From NCBI RefSeq assembly GCF_021390595.1, contig NZ_JAJEJR010000001.1:1736001-1800000 (forward strand): a stretch of 64,000 bases of DNA. The letters run 5' to 3'. Below the pieces are notes generated by a model that did no database searches, was not told where the DNA came from, and saw only the letters and a program-made list of their open reading frames with translations. A program made the translations under genes and the position numbers. This stretch comes from Paraburkholderia sp. HP33-1 (lineage in GTDB: Bacteria; Pseudomonadota; Gammaproteobacteria; Burkholderiales; Burkholderiaceae). Positions 6,733 to 15,572 of this stretch are shown one piece after another (within the stretch, counting starts at the first letter, position 1; each line of letters starts with the position of its first letter).

Positions 6733-9560
6733 AACTGCCTTTCCCACAATCGCTCACCGCTCAGTTTGCGCTCGTTGTGTCGTGCCTGGCCGCGCTGGTG
6801 GTCGTGGTCGGTGCCACGACGATTTACTCGTTGGCCGGTTCGGCCCACTCGATCCGCCAGTTGGCCGAAGAGCGGCTCGCGCGCCTCGCGGATGCGCAGG
6901 ATCTGGTGCAGCACACGCTGACGATCGAACGCCTCGCATTGCAGTTGTCTCGCGACGATACGGTCGATGCCGTGCGCGAGACGCATCGGCACGTGCTCGA
7001 ACAGTTGGCATCCTTTGACAGCCTGGTTGACCGCCTCGCCTCCGCGACCGCAAGCGACGCCCCAGGTGTCGACGCGCTGACGCTATATCGGTCGAGCCAA
7101 CGCTTTCGCAACATCGTCAACATCGAGGCGCAGATGCGCGAGACCGCGCTCGCCCCCCAGAATGCGCCGGCGTCCGGGCAACGGCCAGGCGTGCCGCTGG
7201 CCAGCCTCGACAAGGATCTGCGCGACGCGGCCCAGGCTCTCGCCGTCGCGGCGCACCGCCAGTCGGAATATTTGACGCGCGACTATCGCGAAGCAGTCCA
7301 GAATCTGGCCGCTCACGCCGATCGCACACGCAGATGGGTAGGCGCCGAAGTCGCGGTGAGCCTGCTGCTCGCCTGGCTGATCGCCCGCGAATTCCTGGGG
7401 CGCCATGTCGTGGCGCGCCTGCGCCGCGTCAGCCATTTTTTGCGGCATGGCGATGTCGGGAGCGCGCAAGCCGGAGTCCCTGTGCACGGCGGCGACGAGA
7501 TTGCCGATATGGCGCGCGCAGTCGAGCAGTTCCTCGAAGACCGGCGCCAGCGCCGCCAGGCCGAGGACGCGTTGAAGGAGCTTAACGCCAGCCTCGAGGC
7601 GCGCGTCGCGCAGCGCACGGCCGAACTCAGTACGGCGCTTGCGGGCCAAGCGGCCGAGATCGCCGAACGTCAGCGCGCCGAAAATGCCGTCCGGGAAAGC
7701 GAGACCTTTCTTAACAACATCATCGAAAACATTCCGGACATGGTGTTTGTCAAGGAGGCCGCGACCTTGAACTTCGTACGCTGCAACAAGGCGGCAGAGG
7801 AACTTCTCGGCTACCGTCGCGAGGAAATCCTCGGCCGGTCCGTCCACGACCTGTTTCCCGCAGAGGAGGCTGAGTTCTTCGCGCTCAAGGATCGCGACGT
7901 ACTGGAGTCGCGACAAATGATCGACATACCGGAGGAGCCGGTTCATACACGTCATGGACCACGCCTCGTGCACACGACGAAGATACCGATCGCCGATATG
8001 CGTGGCGTGCCGCAATTCCTGCTCGGCATCTCACGTGACATCACGGAGCACAAGTTTGCCGAAGCGGAATTACGGCGCTATCGCGAGCACCTCGAAGACA
8101 TGATCCGCGAACGGACGGCGCAACTGGCCGTTGCCAAGGAACATGCCGATGCGGCAAACCAGGCAAAGAGTGACTTTCTGGCGCACATGAGCCACGAACT
8201 GCGCACGCCGTTGAACGCGATTCTTGGTTACGCGCAAATCCTCAAACGTGACACGACCCTCGATCAACGCCAGATCGACGGACTCACAGTGATCCAGCGC
8301 AGCGGCGAACACCTGCTTATGCTCATCGACGACATCCTCGATATAGCCAAAATCGAAGCCGGCAGAATGGAACTCAATCTTTCCGACGTTCCTCTGGAAC
8401 AGTTCGTCCATTTTATCGCCGAGACAATACGGGTGAAGGCAACGGAAAAAGGCCTGGCCTTCGCGTGCGAGATGCCGCCCGATCTGCCCGCGGGTGTGCG
8501 AGTGGACGAAATACGCTTGCGCCAGGCGCTGCTCAACCTGCTCTCCAATGCGATCAGATTTACCGAGCAGGGAAGCGTGCGTCTGAGCGTCGCTTTCGTG
8601 CCGCCCGCGCGACTATGTTTCGAAGTGCAGGACACCGGCATCGGCATCGACGAAGGACGTCTGAAGGAAATCTTCAGGCCTTTCGAGCAAGTCAGCGACG
8701 AGCGCCACCGCTTCGGCGGTACGGGGCTCGGGCTCGCCATCAGCCGGCAGCTCGTGCGCCTGATGGGTGGCGATATCCATGTCAAGAGCCGCCGCGATAT
8801 GGGCAGCGTCTTCTCGATTGAGCTGGACGTCCAGGTGGTGGCGCTCCCCACCGCTGTCGCCGTATCCGAGCGGATCGTGAGCGGCTACAAGGGGCCGCGC
8901 AAGGCCATCCTGGTCGTGGATGACGTAGCGGAGAACCGTGCCGTGATGGTCGATATGCTGGCTCCGCTCGGATTCGACATGGTAGAGGCTGGTAGTGGAT
9001 CTGAAGCCCTCGAGAAAGCCCGATCCCTGCATCCTGCGCTCGTCCTGATGGATGTCGTCATGCCCGGGATGGACGGGCTAGAAGCCACGCGTCGCCTGCG
9101 CCAGATGCCCGAGTTCCGGGATCTGCCCATCGTGGCAGTCTCCGCCAGCGCCTCGGGGACCGATGCGGCGCAAAGTCTCGCGGCCGGCGCAAACGCTTTT
9201 CTTGCCAAACCGATCGACTTCGCCCGGCTGTTGTCCCATGTCGCGGCACTCCTGAAGGTCGAGTGGATCGACGCAGCCACGGAGGCACAAGTCAATGGAG
9301 CGGGCCAAACGCTTGTACCCGCTGCCGCTGCTTTTACCGGGCCCTTGATGGCACCGCCGCCGCAGGAGATCGAAGCGCTGCACTACCTGGCGCGACTCGG
9401 CGACATGAGTGCCATCGTGCAACACGCCCAACACCTGATCGAGCTTGACGAGCGCTATCGACCTTTCGCGGATCACCTTTCCCGGTTGGCGAAGGCTTAC
9501 CGGTCCAAGGCAATCCTCAGCTTCGTCGAGCAATATCTGGAAAGGAGGCTCATGCGATGA
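6729..9560 (+). CDS. Membrane hybrid histidine kinase (HAMP-PAS-HisKA-HATPase-REC)
   Basis: The 943-residue product starts at GTG 6729, overlapping the upstream stop. TM1 lies about residues 12-33, a periplasmic region of about 170 residues follows, and TM2 is at about 204-222. A HAMP/coiled coil leads to a PAS domain (about 320-440) and HisKA with the phospho-accepting His489 in MSHELRTPLNAILGY. HATPase_c (about 590-705) has DTGIGI and GGTGLGLAIS. The receiver domain (about 725-840) has Asp775 in LMDVVMPGMDG. The last 100 residues are a helical tail without a clear Hpt histidine. Phosphotransfer would therefore go through another protein, probably the LuxR-type regulator next door. Coupling to the binding protein suggests it is the periplasmic ligand receptor. 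Confidence 0.93.
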   Translation: MKLPFPQSLTAQFALVVSCLAALVVVVGATTIYSLAGSAHSIRQLAEERLARLADAQDLVQHTLTIERLALQLSRDDTVDAVRETHRHVLEQLASFDSLVDRLASATASDAPGVDALTLYRSSQRFRNIVNIEAQMRETALAPQNAPASGQRPGVPLASLDKDLRDAAQALAVAAHRQSEYLTRDYREAVQNLAAHADRTRRWVGAEVAVSLLLAWLIAREFLGRHVVARLRRVSHFLRHGDVGSAQAGVPVHGGDEIADMARAVEQFLEDRRQRRQAEDALKELNASLEARVAQRTAELSTALAGQAAEIAERQRAENAVRESETFLNNIIENIPDMVFVKEAATLNFVRCNKAAEELLGYRREEILGRSVHDLFPAEEAEFFALKDRDVLESRQMIDIPEEPVHTRHGPRLVHTTKIPIADMRGVPQFLLGISRDITEHKFAEAELRRYREHLEDMIRERTAQLAVAKEHADAANQAKSDFLAHMSHELRTPLNAILGYAQILKRDTTLDQRQIDGLTVIQRSGEHLLMLIDDILDIAKIEAGRMELNLSDVPLEQFVHFIAETIRVKATEKGLAFACEMPPDLPAGVRVDEIRLRQALLNLLSNAIRFTEQGSVRLSVAFVPPARLCFEVQDTGIGIDEGRLKEIFRPFEQVSDERHRFGGTGLGLAISRQLVRLMGGDIHVKSRRDMGSVFSIELDVQVVALPTAVAVSERIVSGYKGPRKAILVVDDVAENRAVMVDMLAPLGFDMVEAGSGSEALEKARSLHPALVLMDVVMPGMDGLEATRRLRQMPEFRDLPIVAVSASASGTDAAQSLAAGANAFLAKPIDFARLLSHVAALLKVEWIDAATEAQVNGAGQTLVPAAAAFTGPLMAPPPQEIEALHYLARLGDMSAIVQHAQHLIELDERYRPFADHLSRLAKAYRSKAILSFVEQYLERRLMR

Positions 9561-9580
9561 CTTGCGCCTGCCCCATCCTT

Positions 9581-10213
9581 CTACTCGACGATCATGCCGT
9601 GCCGGATCGCGTACCGGATCACCTCAGCGTTGTTGGAAAGCCCGAGTTTCTGCATCAGCCGCATCTTGTGTGTACTGATCGTTTTCGCGCTGAGCGCACA
9701 TGCCTGGGCGATTTCATTGATGCTTCTGCCAGCCGCGAGCATCTGCAGCACCTGGAATTCGCGGTCCGACAGTACTTCGTGCGGCGGCACATCGCCGCGC
9801 TGCGTTTCGAACACCATTGCGTCGACGAGCTTCGGATCGATGAAACGGCCGCCGCCCGCGAGCTTGCGGATCGCCGCGAGCAGCACCTCCGGGTCACTGT
9901 CCTTGGTCAGATATCCCGTTGCTCCCGCACGCAGCGCGCGCGACGCGACCTGAGCCTCGTCGTGAATGCTCAGCACCAGCACCGGCAACGAAGGATGATC
10001 CGCCCGTACTCTGCGGATCAGAGCGACGCCGCTGATGCCGGGCATCGTCATGTCGAGCAATAGAAGATCGACTGCGCAAGAGCGCAGCTTGTCGATCACT
10101 TCCGCTCCTTGTGCCGCTTCGGCCGCAACGACGATATCGCTCGTGGTCGCGATGATCTGTTTGAGTCCGCCACGGACGATCGCATGATCGTCCGCAATGA
10201 GTATCCTGATCAT
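9581..10213 (-). CDS. NarL/FixJ-family response regulator
   Basis: The 210-residue product has an N-terminal receiver domain with acidic pocket ADDH (residues 7-10), phospho-acceptor Asp54 (LLLLDMTMPG) and the conserved Lys in YLTKDSDPE. A C-terminal LuxR-type HTH (LSDREFQVLQMLAAGRS... NEIAQACALSAKTISTHKMR) follows. It ends 20 bp from the hybrid kinase gene (convergent). Its start overlaps the stop of the upstream kinase gene by 4 bp (ATGA), so the two are co-transcribed and translationally coupled. It is the likely DNA-binding output of both kinases. Confidence 0.93.
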   Translation of the reverse strand: MIRILIADDHAIVRGGLKQIIATTSDIVVAAEAAQGAEVIDKLRSCAVDLLLLDMTMPGISGVALIRRVRADHPSLPVLVLSIHDEAQVASRALRAGATGYLTKDSDPEVLLAAIRKLAGGGRFIDPKLVDAMVFETQRGDVPPHEVLSDREFQVLQMLAAGRSINEIAQACALSAKTISTHKMRLMQKLGLSNNAEVIRYAIRHGMIVE

Positions 10214-11793
10214 GTTCTAGGTCCGCCATCGAGCGGAATATGAATCGAAACCATCGTGCCCGCACCCGGCGAGCTGTCGATTGAAAGCGATCCGCCGATC
10301 AGCCGCGCGCGCTCGTTCATGCCGAGCAGGCCATACGAATAGTCCCGCCTCACCAATTGCGGGTCGAAGCCGCGGCCGTCGTCACGCACCTGCAATAAGA
10401 GTTCCGTCGCCGTCGAAACAAGCGTCACCTCGACACGTGTGGCATCGGCATGACGCGCGACGTTCGTCAGTGAAGCCTGCGCGATGCGGAACAGGGCCGT
10501 CGCATGGGCGTCGGACAGCGCGGGTTCGCCGCCTTCGATGCGCAATTCACACGCAATGGCATGGCGACGGTGGAACTCGTCGACAAGCCATTCGAGCGCA
10601 GACACGATTCCGAAGTTAAGCGCGGCGGGCCGCAGGTGGCTCGCGACATTGCGCACCATCGAGATCGTGCCTTCGACCAGTTGGCGCATATCGTCGGTCT
10701 TTTTTGTCGCTTCCGCGTCGTGCGCGATGCGCATTTTGAGCAGAGACACGTCCATCTTGAGCGCAGTCAGCAATTGCCCCAGTTCGTCGTGAATTTCCAT
10801 CGCAATGCGCTTTCTCTCCTCCTCGCGGATCGCCTCCATGTAGGCGGACAGTTCGCGCTGCTGCTCGCGCGATTCGACGAGTTCCTGTTCCATCTGCTTG
10901 CGCCCCGTGATGTCGTTCAGGCCGACATAGATCGCGGGAGAATCGTCGTAAGTCGCGACGCGCGCCGTCGCCATCGCCCAGAACCGGGTACCGTCCGGGC
11001 GCCGGAACTGTACCTCCGTATTGCGCAAGCTGCCGTACGTGCGCAGATGCTCGATCAGTCGCTCGCGCTCGCTCCGCTCGGCGTAGAAATCCGCGATATT
11101 GGCAGACAAGCCTTCGTCCATGCCGAAGAGTTCGCGCAGCGGCTGGTTCGTGTACAGGATGTGGCCATCCGGCATCGACGTGATGCACAGTGGCACCGGA
11201 CTCGTTTGGACGATCGCGCGAAAGCGGGCCTCGCTTGCCTGCAAGTTCGCGTTGGCGCGCGCCAGTTCTTCGGTGCGCAATGCGACGCGCCGCTCGAGAT
11301 CGTCGCGCGCCTGCGATAGCGCAGCCTCCGTCTCCTTGCGCACGGCGACTTCCGCGAGCAGTTGCCGGTTCTGCGCGAGAGCCTGCTTGTGCATCACCCG
11401 CAGCTCGAGGTGCACGCCCACGCGCGCGACCATCTCTTCGACGCGCAACGGCTTGGTTACATAATCGACACCGCCCACGAGGAAGCCTTCGACGCGGTCC
11501 TCGGTTTCCATCAGCGAGGTCATGAAGATGACGGCGATATCGCGCGTGCGCTCATCACGCTTGAGGCGCCGACAGGTCTCGAAGCCGTCGATGCCCGGCA
11601 TCTTCACGTCGAGCAGGATCACATCGGGCTGCGAGAACGCCGCGCGCTCCAACGCTTCGATACCGTCGAGGGCCACCAGCACGCGAATGCCGCGCGCCTC
11701 GAGACTGTCGACAACCACGCCAAGATTGCCCGGCGTATCGTCGACGATCAGAATCGTGCCCGTATACGCGGCTGGAGCGGCGAGATGGCTCAT
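10210..11793 (-). CDS. Cytoplasmic REC-PAS histidine kinase (HisKA_3 type)
   Basis: The 527-residue product has no membrane segment. An N-terminal receiver domain (Asp62 in ILLDVKMPGIDG, Lys114 in VTKPL) is followed by a coiled coil (about 135-190), a PAS domain (about 190-300) and a HisKA_3 dimerisation domain. His335 is in RIAMEIHDELGQLL, and the NarX/UhpB-type HATPase has DDGRGF and GLLGMNERA. This kinase class pairs with NarL-type regulators, here the coupled gene at 9581-10213. The N-terminal receiver could accept phosphate from the membrane hybrid kinase at 6729-9560, giving a four-protein relay. That connection is inference. Confidence 0.92.
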   Translation of the reverse strand: MSHLAAPAAYTGTILIVDDTPGNLGVVVDSLEARGIRVLVALDGIEALERAAFSQPDVILLDVKMPGIDGFETCRRLKRDERTRDIAVIFMTSLMETEDRVEGFLVGGVDYVTKPLRVEEMVARVGVHLELRVMHKQALAQNRQLLAEVAVRKETEAALSQARDDLERRVALRTEELARANANLQASEARFRAIVQTSPVPLCITSMPDGHILYTNQPLRELFGMDEGLSANIADFYAERSERERLIEHLRTYGSLRNTEVQFRRPDGTRFWAMATARVATYDDSPAIYVGLNDITGRKQMEQELVESREQQRELSAYMEAIREEERKRIAMEIHDELGQLLTALKMDVSLLKMRIAHDAEATKKTDDMRQLVEGTISMVRNVASHLRPAALNFGIVSALEWLVDEFHRRHAIACELRIEGGEPALSDAHATALFRIAQASLTNVARHADATRVEVTLVSTATELLLQVRDDGRGFDPQLVRRDYSYGLLGMNERARLIGGSLSIDSSPGAGTMVSIHIPLDGGPRT

Positions 11794-12106
11794 GATGCGG
11801 TGTTCCCTTCGAGATACCGCTCAGCGAGTTGCCGGATCACGGACGAGCACCGTCACGAGCAGGCGCAGCGCCCCGCTGCGCCGCACGTAACGGAGCCCGC
11901 TCCACCATGCGTCGAAAATGTCGAGCGCCATATATCCCCGCGAGTGCTGCCTTTGTGTGTGTCCTATTCTGCACTCGATGCCGGAGCCTGGTCTACCGCG
12001 CTCGCATCGGGATTCAAACTTCCGATGAAACGGCGCGCGTCGCAGCCTCCCTGCCACCCCACGCCGCCGGCATGCTTTTCTGTGCTTTTGCCGGCGTTGC
12101 CGTTCG
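11794..12106. other. Region upstream of the REC-PAS kinase
   Basis: About 310 bases without a firmly supported gene. It contains one candidate 36-codon minus-strand frame (11821-11931) that ends 27 bp before the kinase start. Confidence 0.5.
11821..11931 (-). CDS. Possible 36-residue peptide upstream of the kinase
   Basis: Starts MALDIFDAWWSGLRYVRR and ends LLVTVLVRDPATR. The amphipathic, tryptophan-containing composition resembles a real membrane-associated peptide, and GGGG sits just before the ATG. It ends 27 bp before the kinase gene on the same strand, so it could be a leader peptide. Support is limited to composition and position. Confidence 0.3.
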   Translation of the reverse strand: MALDIFDAWWSGLRYVRRSGALRLLVTVLVRDPATR

Positions 12107-12424
12107 CTATTCCAGCACCTCTCCCACTACAGCCATCAGTCGGACCGTGCGCCGCTCGGTCAGTTCGTCGATCAGATCGGCCACTTCGCACAGCGCGCGA
12201 AAGTCATGCTCGTCGATCTGATCCGCGTGATTGCGCCGCAGATCACGCATTGTTTCACCCAGACGCCTGAGCGCGTTGGGTGTGCTGTCGATCAACGGCC
12301 AGCAGTGCATCAAATACGCAAGCGATGTCACGCTGCGCGTCTCGCACCAGGTGTCGAACAGTCGCAGACATATCGAGTCGATTTGCTCAATGACGTTCTC
12401 CCGCTCTGACAGATAGCCGATCAT
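12107..12424 (-). CDS. Hypothetical helical protein (105 aa)
   Basis: Starts at ATG 12424 without a clear ribosome site. The product is helical and cytoplasmic (SERENVIEQIDSICLRLFD..., LGETMRDLRRNHADQIDEHD, VADLIDELTERRTVRLMAVV), with three cysteines and no known domain that I recognise. It is about 310 bp upstream of the REC-PAS kinase on the same strand and may belong to that signalling unit. Confidence 0.55.
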   Translation of the reverse strand: MIGYLSERENVIEQIDSICLRLFDTWCETRSVTSLAYLMHCWPLIDSTPNALRRLGETMRDLRRNHADQIDEHDFRALCEVADLIDELTERRTVRLMAVVGEVLE

Positions 12425-12733
12425 GATGCATCAATTCGACATGGCATTTAGATGGCTCATCATCTACGACCAGAACGTGGGTCGCATTCAGCACAAGCTG
12501 GAAAATCAGGGTGTGACATCCTGATTCGCGTGTCAGGAAATCCTTAGTGCCATTCATGCTGAAAAGCCCCGCCGATGGGAAAAACCCTTGAATGCCGTTT
12601 GACAGGCCGGTTCTGATTCAGGAAATCCTGACGCCTGAAACCAGTGTTTCCTGAGACGACATTCCGCCTGCGCCGATTGGACCCACTCACCGATCGCCAT
12701 AGCATCGACTCATCGTGCATCGCGGGGAAAATC
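12425..12733. other. Divergent intergenic region with repeated TCAGGAAATCCTGA elements
   Basis: About 310 bases between the minus-strand 105-aa gene and the plus-strand small-gene row. It contains the palindrome TCAGGAAATCCTGA (12618-12631), a near copy TCAGGAAATCCTTA (12533-12546) and a further TCCTGA half-sites before (12519-12524) and after. Confidence 0.55.
12519..12631. promoter_or_regulatory. Repeated palindromic operator-like elements
   Basis: TCCTGA at 12519-12524 pairs with TCAGGA at 12533-12538. TCAGGAAATCCTTA at 12533-12546 is almost identical to the perfect palindrome TCAGGAAATCCTGA at 12618-12631. The two copies are 85 bp apart, about eight helical turns, which suits cooperative binding and looping by one regulator between divergent genes. 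Confidence 0.45.
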
Positions 12734-12979
12734 ATGGCGGGCAACAGATCGCTGCGTTCTCAGGTCGAAAAACTCGTTGGACCGACGGGGGGGCACGGGG
12801 CGCGCGTGCGTCTGCTGGAACGCTCGCGCTCGGGTGGAACATGCCGGGTGCACATTCAAATCGATGGGCCGACCGGGGCCTTTTCACTCTTCTTCTTTCG
12901 CCATGCCGACCGCACATGGCACGTGTTTCCGCCGGATCAGCGCCGTCCGGAAATGGGGATAGGCCGCATGGCGGCCTGA
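12734..12979 (+). CDS. Small basic hypothetical protein (81 aa)
   Basis: ATG 12734 follows GGGGAAA. The product (MAGNRSLRSQVEKLVGPTGG ... ending MGIGRMAA) is basic, with one aromatic stretch (AFSLFFFRHADRTWHVFP). No membrane segment or known domain is apparent. It is first in a row of three small plus-strand genes. Confidence 0.5.
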   Translation: MAGNRSLRSQVEKLVGPTGGHGARVRLLERSRSGGTCRVHIQIDGPTGAFSLFFFRHADRTWHVFPPDQRRPEMGIGRMAA

Positions 12980-13006
12980 TCGTTCAGCAAGCCAGGGGAA
13001 ACGCAC

Positions 13007-13216
13007 ATGCACGACGATGCTTTGAACCCACTGCCGAAGGACGTGATCGAACTGCGCGCGTGGCTCAATGACTGGTACGACCATGCATTCGCCGTGGGCT
13101 ACGTCCATCCACCCTTCACGCTCGACGAAGCGACAGCCTACCGGCTCGAAGGCTACTTCAAGGCGGGCCTGACGCCAGCCGAAGGCGCGACTCTGTTCTT
13201 CGGCGTCGTGCACTGA
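13007..13216 (+). CDS. Small acidic hypothetical protein (69 aa)
   Basis: ATG 13007 is preceded by CAGGGGAAA. The product begins MHDDALNPLPKDVIELRAWL and contains TPAEGATLFFGVVH at its end. Acidic and aromatic residues suggest a compact helical fold. No family recognised. It lies 27 bp after the previous gene and 33 bp before the next, so the three are probably one operon. Confidence 0.55.
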   Translation: MHDDALNPLPKDVIELRAWLNDWYDHAFAVGYVHPPFTLDEATAYRLEGYFKAGLTPAEGATLFFGVVH

Positions 13217-13249
13217 GAGGCGAGGCCCGAAAAACGGTGAAGCCAATCA

Positions 13250-13525
13250 ATGAAACATCACATCGTCGGGCGTTATCGCGGATTCGTTATCGAAGCGCAC
13301 ATGGAGCCGCGGACTGCCCGTTTGTCCGATCGACTCGCGCTGATATATCGCGTTACGTGGTCGTTGCATAGAGACACACGAAAACAGGACGTCACAGGTG
13401 AGTTCGCCGATCCCGTTACATACGAGTCGGAGAGCGTTGCGCTCACGTGCGTTGACCGCGAGGCTCGCGCTGTTATCGATGCGATGCTGGCCAATCAGCG
13501 AGCGTTAAAAACCTTAGCGTTGTAA
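13250..13525 (+). CDS. Small hypothetical protein (91 aa)
   Basis: Starts at ATG 13250 (MKHHIVGRYRGFVIEAHMEP). It has a two-strand start resembling small Burkholderia proteins with a beta-rich N-terminus, then SDRLALIYRVTWSLHR and a helical end (REARAVIDAMLANQRALK). No signal peptide and no known domain. It is last of the three-gene row and ends 76 bp before the convergent chemotaxis receptor gene. Confidence 0.55.
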   Translation: MKHHIVGRYRGFVIEAHMEPRTARLSDRLALIYRVTWSLHRDTRKQDVTGEFADPVTYESESVALTCVDREARAVIDAMLANQRALKTLAL

Positions 13526-13601
13526 CTATGATGCTAGCCCGAACTGCCCCTGGCCGCGCGGTGCGCACGCGGCATATCGGCAGGTTTGCCGCGCCAGCGG
13601 C

Positions 13602-15197
13602 TCAAGCCATTGAATGGGCCGCGGCCCGGGAGTCCAGCCGGAAGAACGAAACTGCCTGGTTCAACTGACCGCCCTGATCCTCGAGCGATTTCGACGCAGC
13701 CGCGGCTTCCTCCACCAGCGCGGCATTCTGCTGCGTGACTTCGTCCATCTGCGTGATCGCCAGATTGACCTGCTCGATCCCCCGGCTCTGTTCGGTCGAC
13801 GCGGCTGCGATTTCCCCCATGATGTCGGTCACTCGCGCCACGGCCTGCGTCACCTCCGCCATCGTCCTTCCCGCCTCGTTGGCAAGGGACGATCCATCCT
13901 GGATCTTCTGCACCGACTCGTTGATCAGATCCTTGATCTCCTTCGCGGCACTGGACGAGCGCTGAGCGAGGCTGCGTACTTCACTCGCGACCACCGCGAA
14001 CCCACGTCCCTGCTCGCCTGCACGGGCAGCCTCCACCGCAGCATTCAGCGCAAGGATGTTGGTCTGGAAGGCGATCCCTTCGATGATCCCGGTGATATCC
14101 GCGATTCGGGTGGAACTCGTCCTGATCTCGCTCATCGTGTCGACCACCTTGCCAACGACCTGATTGCCCCGTCCCGCGACTTCGGATGCGTTGGCCGAGA
14201 GCGAGCTCGCCTGCTGGGCGTTCTCGGCATTCTGCTTCACTGTCGAGGTCAGCTCTTCCATGCTCGCGGCGGTTTCCTGCAAGGACGCAGCCTGCTGTTC
14301 CGTGCGCGTGGAAAGATCCACATTGCCCGAAGCGATCTGGCTCGAACCCGTCGCGATACTGTCTGCCGACGTACGAACCTGACCGATCAGGCGAACGAGG
14401 CTAGCCTGCATCTTGCCCATCGAGGCGAGCACGCTGGCGCTCGGCGCATTGTCCGCCCCCGGCACCGGACTCAGATCTCCGCCGGCCACGCGCTGCGTCA
14501 CTTCGACCAGTGCCGCGGGCTCGGCACCCAAAGCGCGCAGCAGACTCCGCGTGATGATGACACCCGCCACGACCGCCAGCGTGAGCGCAGCCAGACAGAT
14601 CACAATCAGCAGGTTCCGCTGGGTGGCGAATTCATCACCCGACTGGCGGACCATTTGTTCTGCGCGTTCACGGGTAAAGTTCGCATATTCGTTGGACGCC
14701 TTGATCAAGGCCGCAAGCAGTGGCCTGCACTTGGTGTCGATATCCGCAATCGCCGCGTCGCGCTGGTTATTGACCGCCAGCCTGTCAATTTCCAGGGCCA
14801 CGGGACGGTAAAGCGCTTCGATTCGCGGAAGTTCACCCGCGAGTTGTCGTGCCTTGTCACTCATGTCGGAAGCGCCAGCTACCATGGCATTGAACTTTTC
14901 CAGGTTGGCCTCGACTCTGTGTTCCGCGTCGATGACAGCGGTCTTTTCCTGCTCGATATCGGCAGGCGTGGTGACCAGCACAAGATTGCGCACCGCCACG
15001 GCTCGATCATCAACGGCGGTGCGAACGGCTTCGGCCATGTCGGCGCGTGCTTTGATACCACTGATATAGCCGGAAAAGCGCTCGTTCGCGTCGTTCAGTT
15101 CCTTCAGCGATAGTCCTGAAACGATCAGCACGACCACGGCCAATGCCCCGAAAGCCCCTGTTAGCTTTGCCTTCACGGATAGTTTATTCAGAGTCAT
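13602..15197 (-). CDS. Methyl-accepting chemotaxis protein
   Basis: The 531-residue transmembrane chemoreceptor has TM1 at about residues 12-30 and a four-helix-bundle periplasmic sensor (4HB_MCP type) to about 190. TM2 ([20 protein letters not shown]) leads to a HAMP segment and a long cytoplasmic signalling hairpin. The tip motif [20 protein letters not shown], which contacts CheA and CheW, is intact, and methylation-helix repeats flank it. The C-terminus (AAAHSMA) lacks the NWETF-like CheR docking pentapeptide. No che genes are in the window. The ligand is unknown. Confidence 0.95.
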   Translation of the reverse strand: MTLNKLSVKAKLTGAFGALAVVVLIVSGLSLKELNDANERFSGYISGIKARADMAEAVRTAVDDRAVAVRNLVLVTTPADIEQEKTAVIDAEHRVEANLEKFNAMVAGASDMSDKARQLAGELPRIEALYRPVALEIDRLAVNNQRDAAIADIDTKCRPLLAALIKASNEYANFTRERAEQMVRQSGDEFATQRNLLIVICLAALTLAVVAGVIITRSLLRALGAEPAALVEVTQRVAGGDLSPVPGADNAPSASVLASMGKMQASLVRLIGQVRTSADSIATGSSQIASGNVDLSTRTEQQAASLQETAASMEELTSTVKQNAENAQQASSLSANASEVAGRGNQVVGKVVDTMSEIRTSSTRIADITGIIEGIAFQTNILALNAAVEAARAGEQGRGFAVVASEVRSLAQRSSSAAKEIKDLINESVQKIQDGSSLANEAGRTMAEVTQAVARVTDIMGEIAAASTEQSRGIEQVNLAITQMDEVTQQNAALVEEAAAASKSLEDQGGQLNQAVSFFRLDSRAAAHSMA

Positions 15198-15572
15198 CTT
15201 TCGATCCCATTTTCAACGGAGGGGCAAGTAAATTCGGGCGATCGCGATCGCATTCTCGATGCCCAAGTCACTCAACGGTATGCGCCCGCGCTGCCAGCAA
15301 AAGAATGCGCCTCGCATATTCATTTACGGCGGCGGACTTGACGAACTGAAGTGCGGATTGGCCCCAGGTCCAATCCGCAAACGTTTGCAAAATATTGAAT
15401 TCTTCTATCGAAATTATTTATCGTTAAGTCTTGTATTTATTAGACAAATAAAATCAGCGATTTTCGCAGACTACGCCGGCTTGTATGATTTCTGTAAAAA
15501 AGGCGTGATATTCGCGAAAGCGGTTTTAAATTACGGTTTTCCGTAATTTTTACCCTGTCAATAATTAAAGCC
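15198..15572. other. AT-rich intergenic region upstream of the chemoreceptor
   Basis: About 375 bases, noticeably richer in A+T (15370-15570) than the rest of the window. It must hold the chemoreceptor promoter, but I found no clear sigma-28 motif. It contains a self-complementary GCGATCGCGATCGC (15238-15251) and a hairpin at 15528-15549. Confidence 0.5.
15528..15551 (-). terminator. Possible terminator after the sigma-54 activator gene
   Basis: Hairpin AAATTACGG-TTTT-CCGTAATTT, 9-bp perfect stem, about 25 bp past the activator stop codon. The stem is flanked by A and T runs, so it could act on both strands. The GC content of the stem is low, which weakens the call. Confidence 0.45.

Noticed and set aside
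13614..15113. Long plus-strand open frame (499 codons) opposite the chemoreceptor
   Set aside because: It is the antisense frame of a clear chemoreceptor gene; its composition is arginine/histidine-rich with no domain and no ribosome site.
15238..15251. GCGATCGCGATCGC palindrome near the chemoreceptor promoter
   Set aside because: It is a simple self-complementary GATCGC repeat; such words are common in this base composition and there is no supporting pattern.
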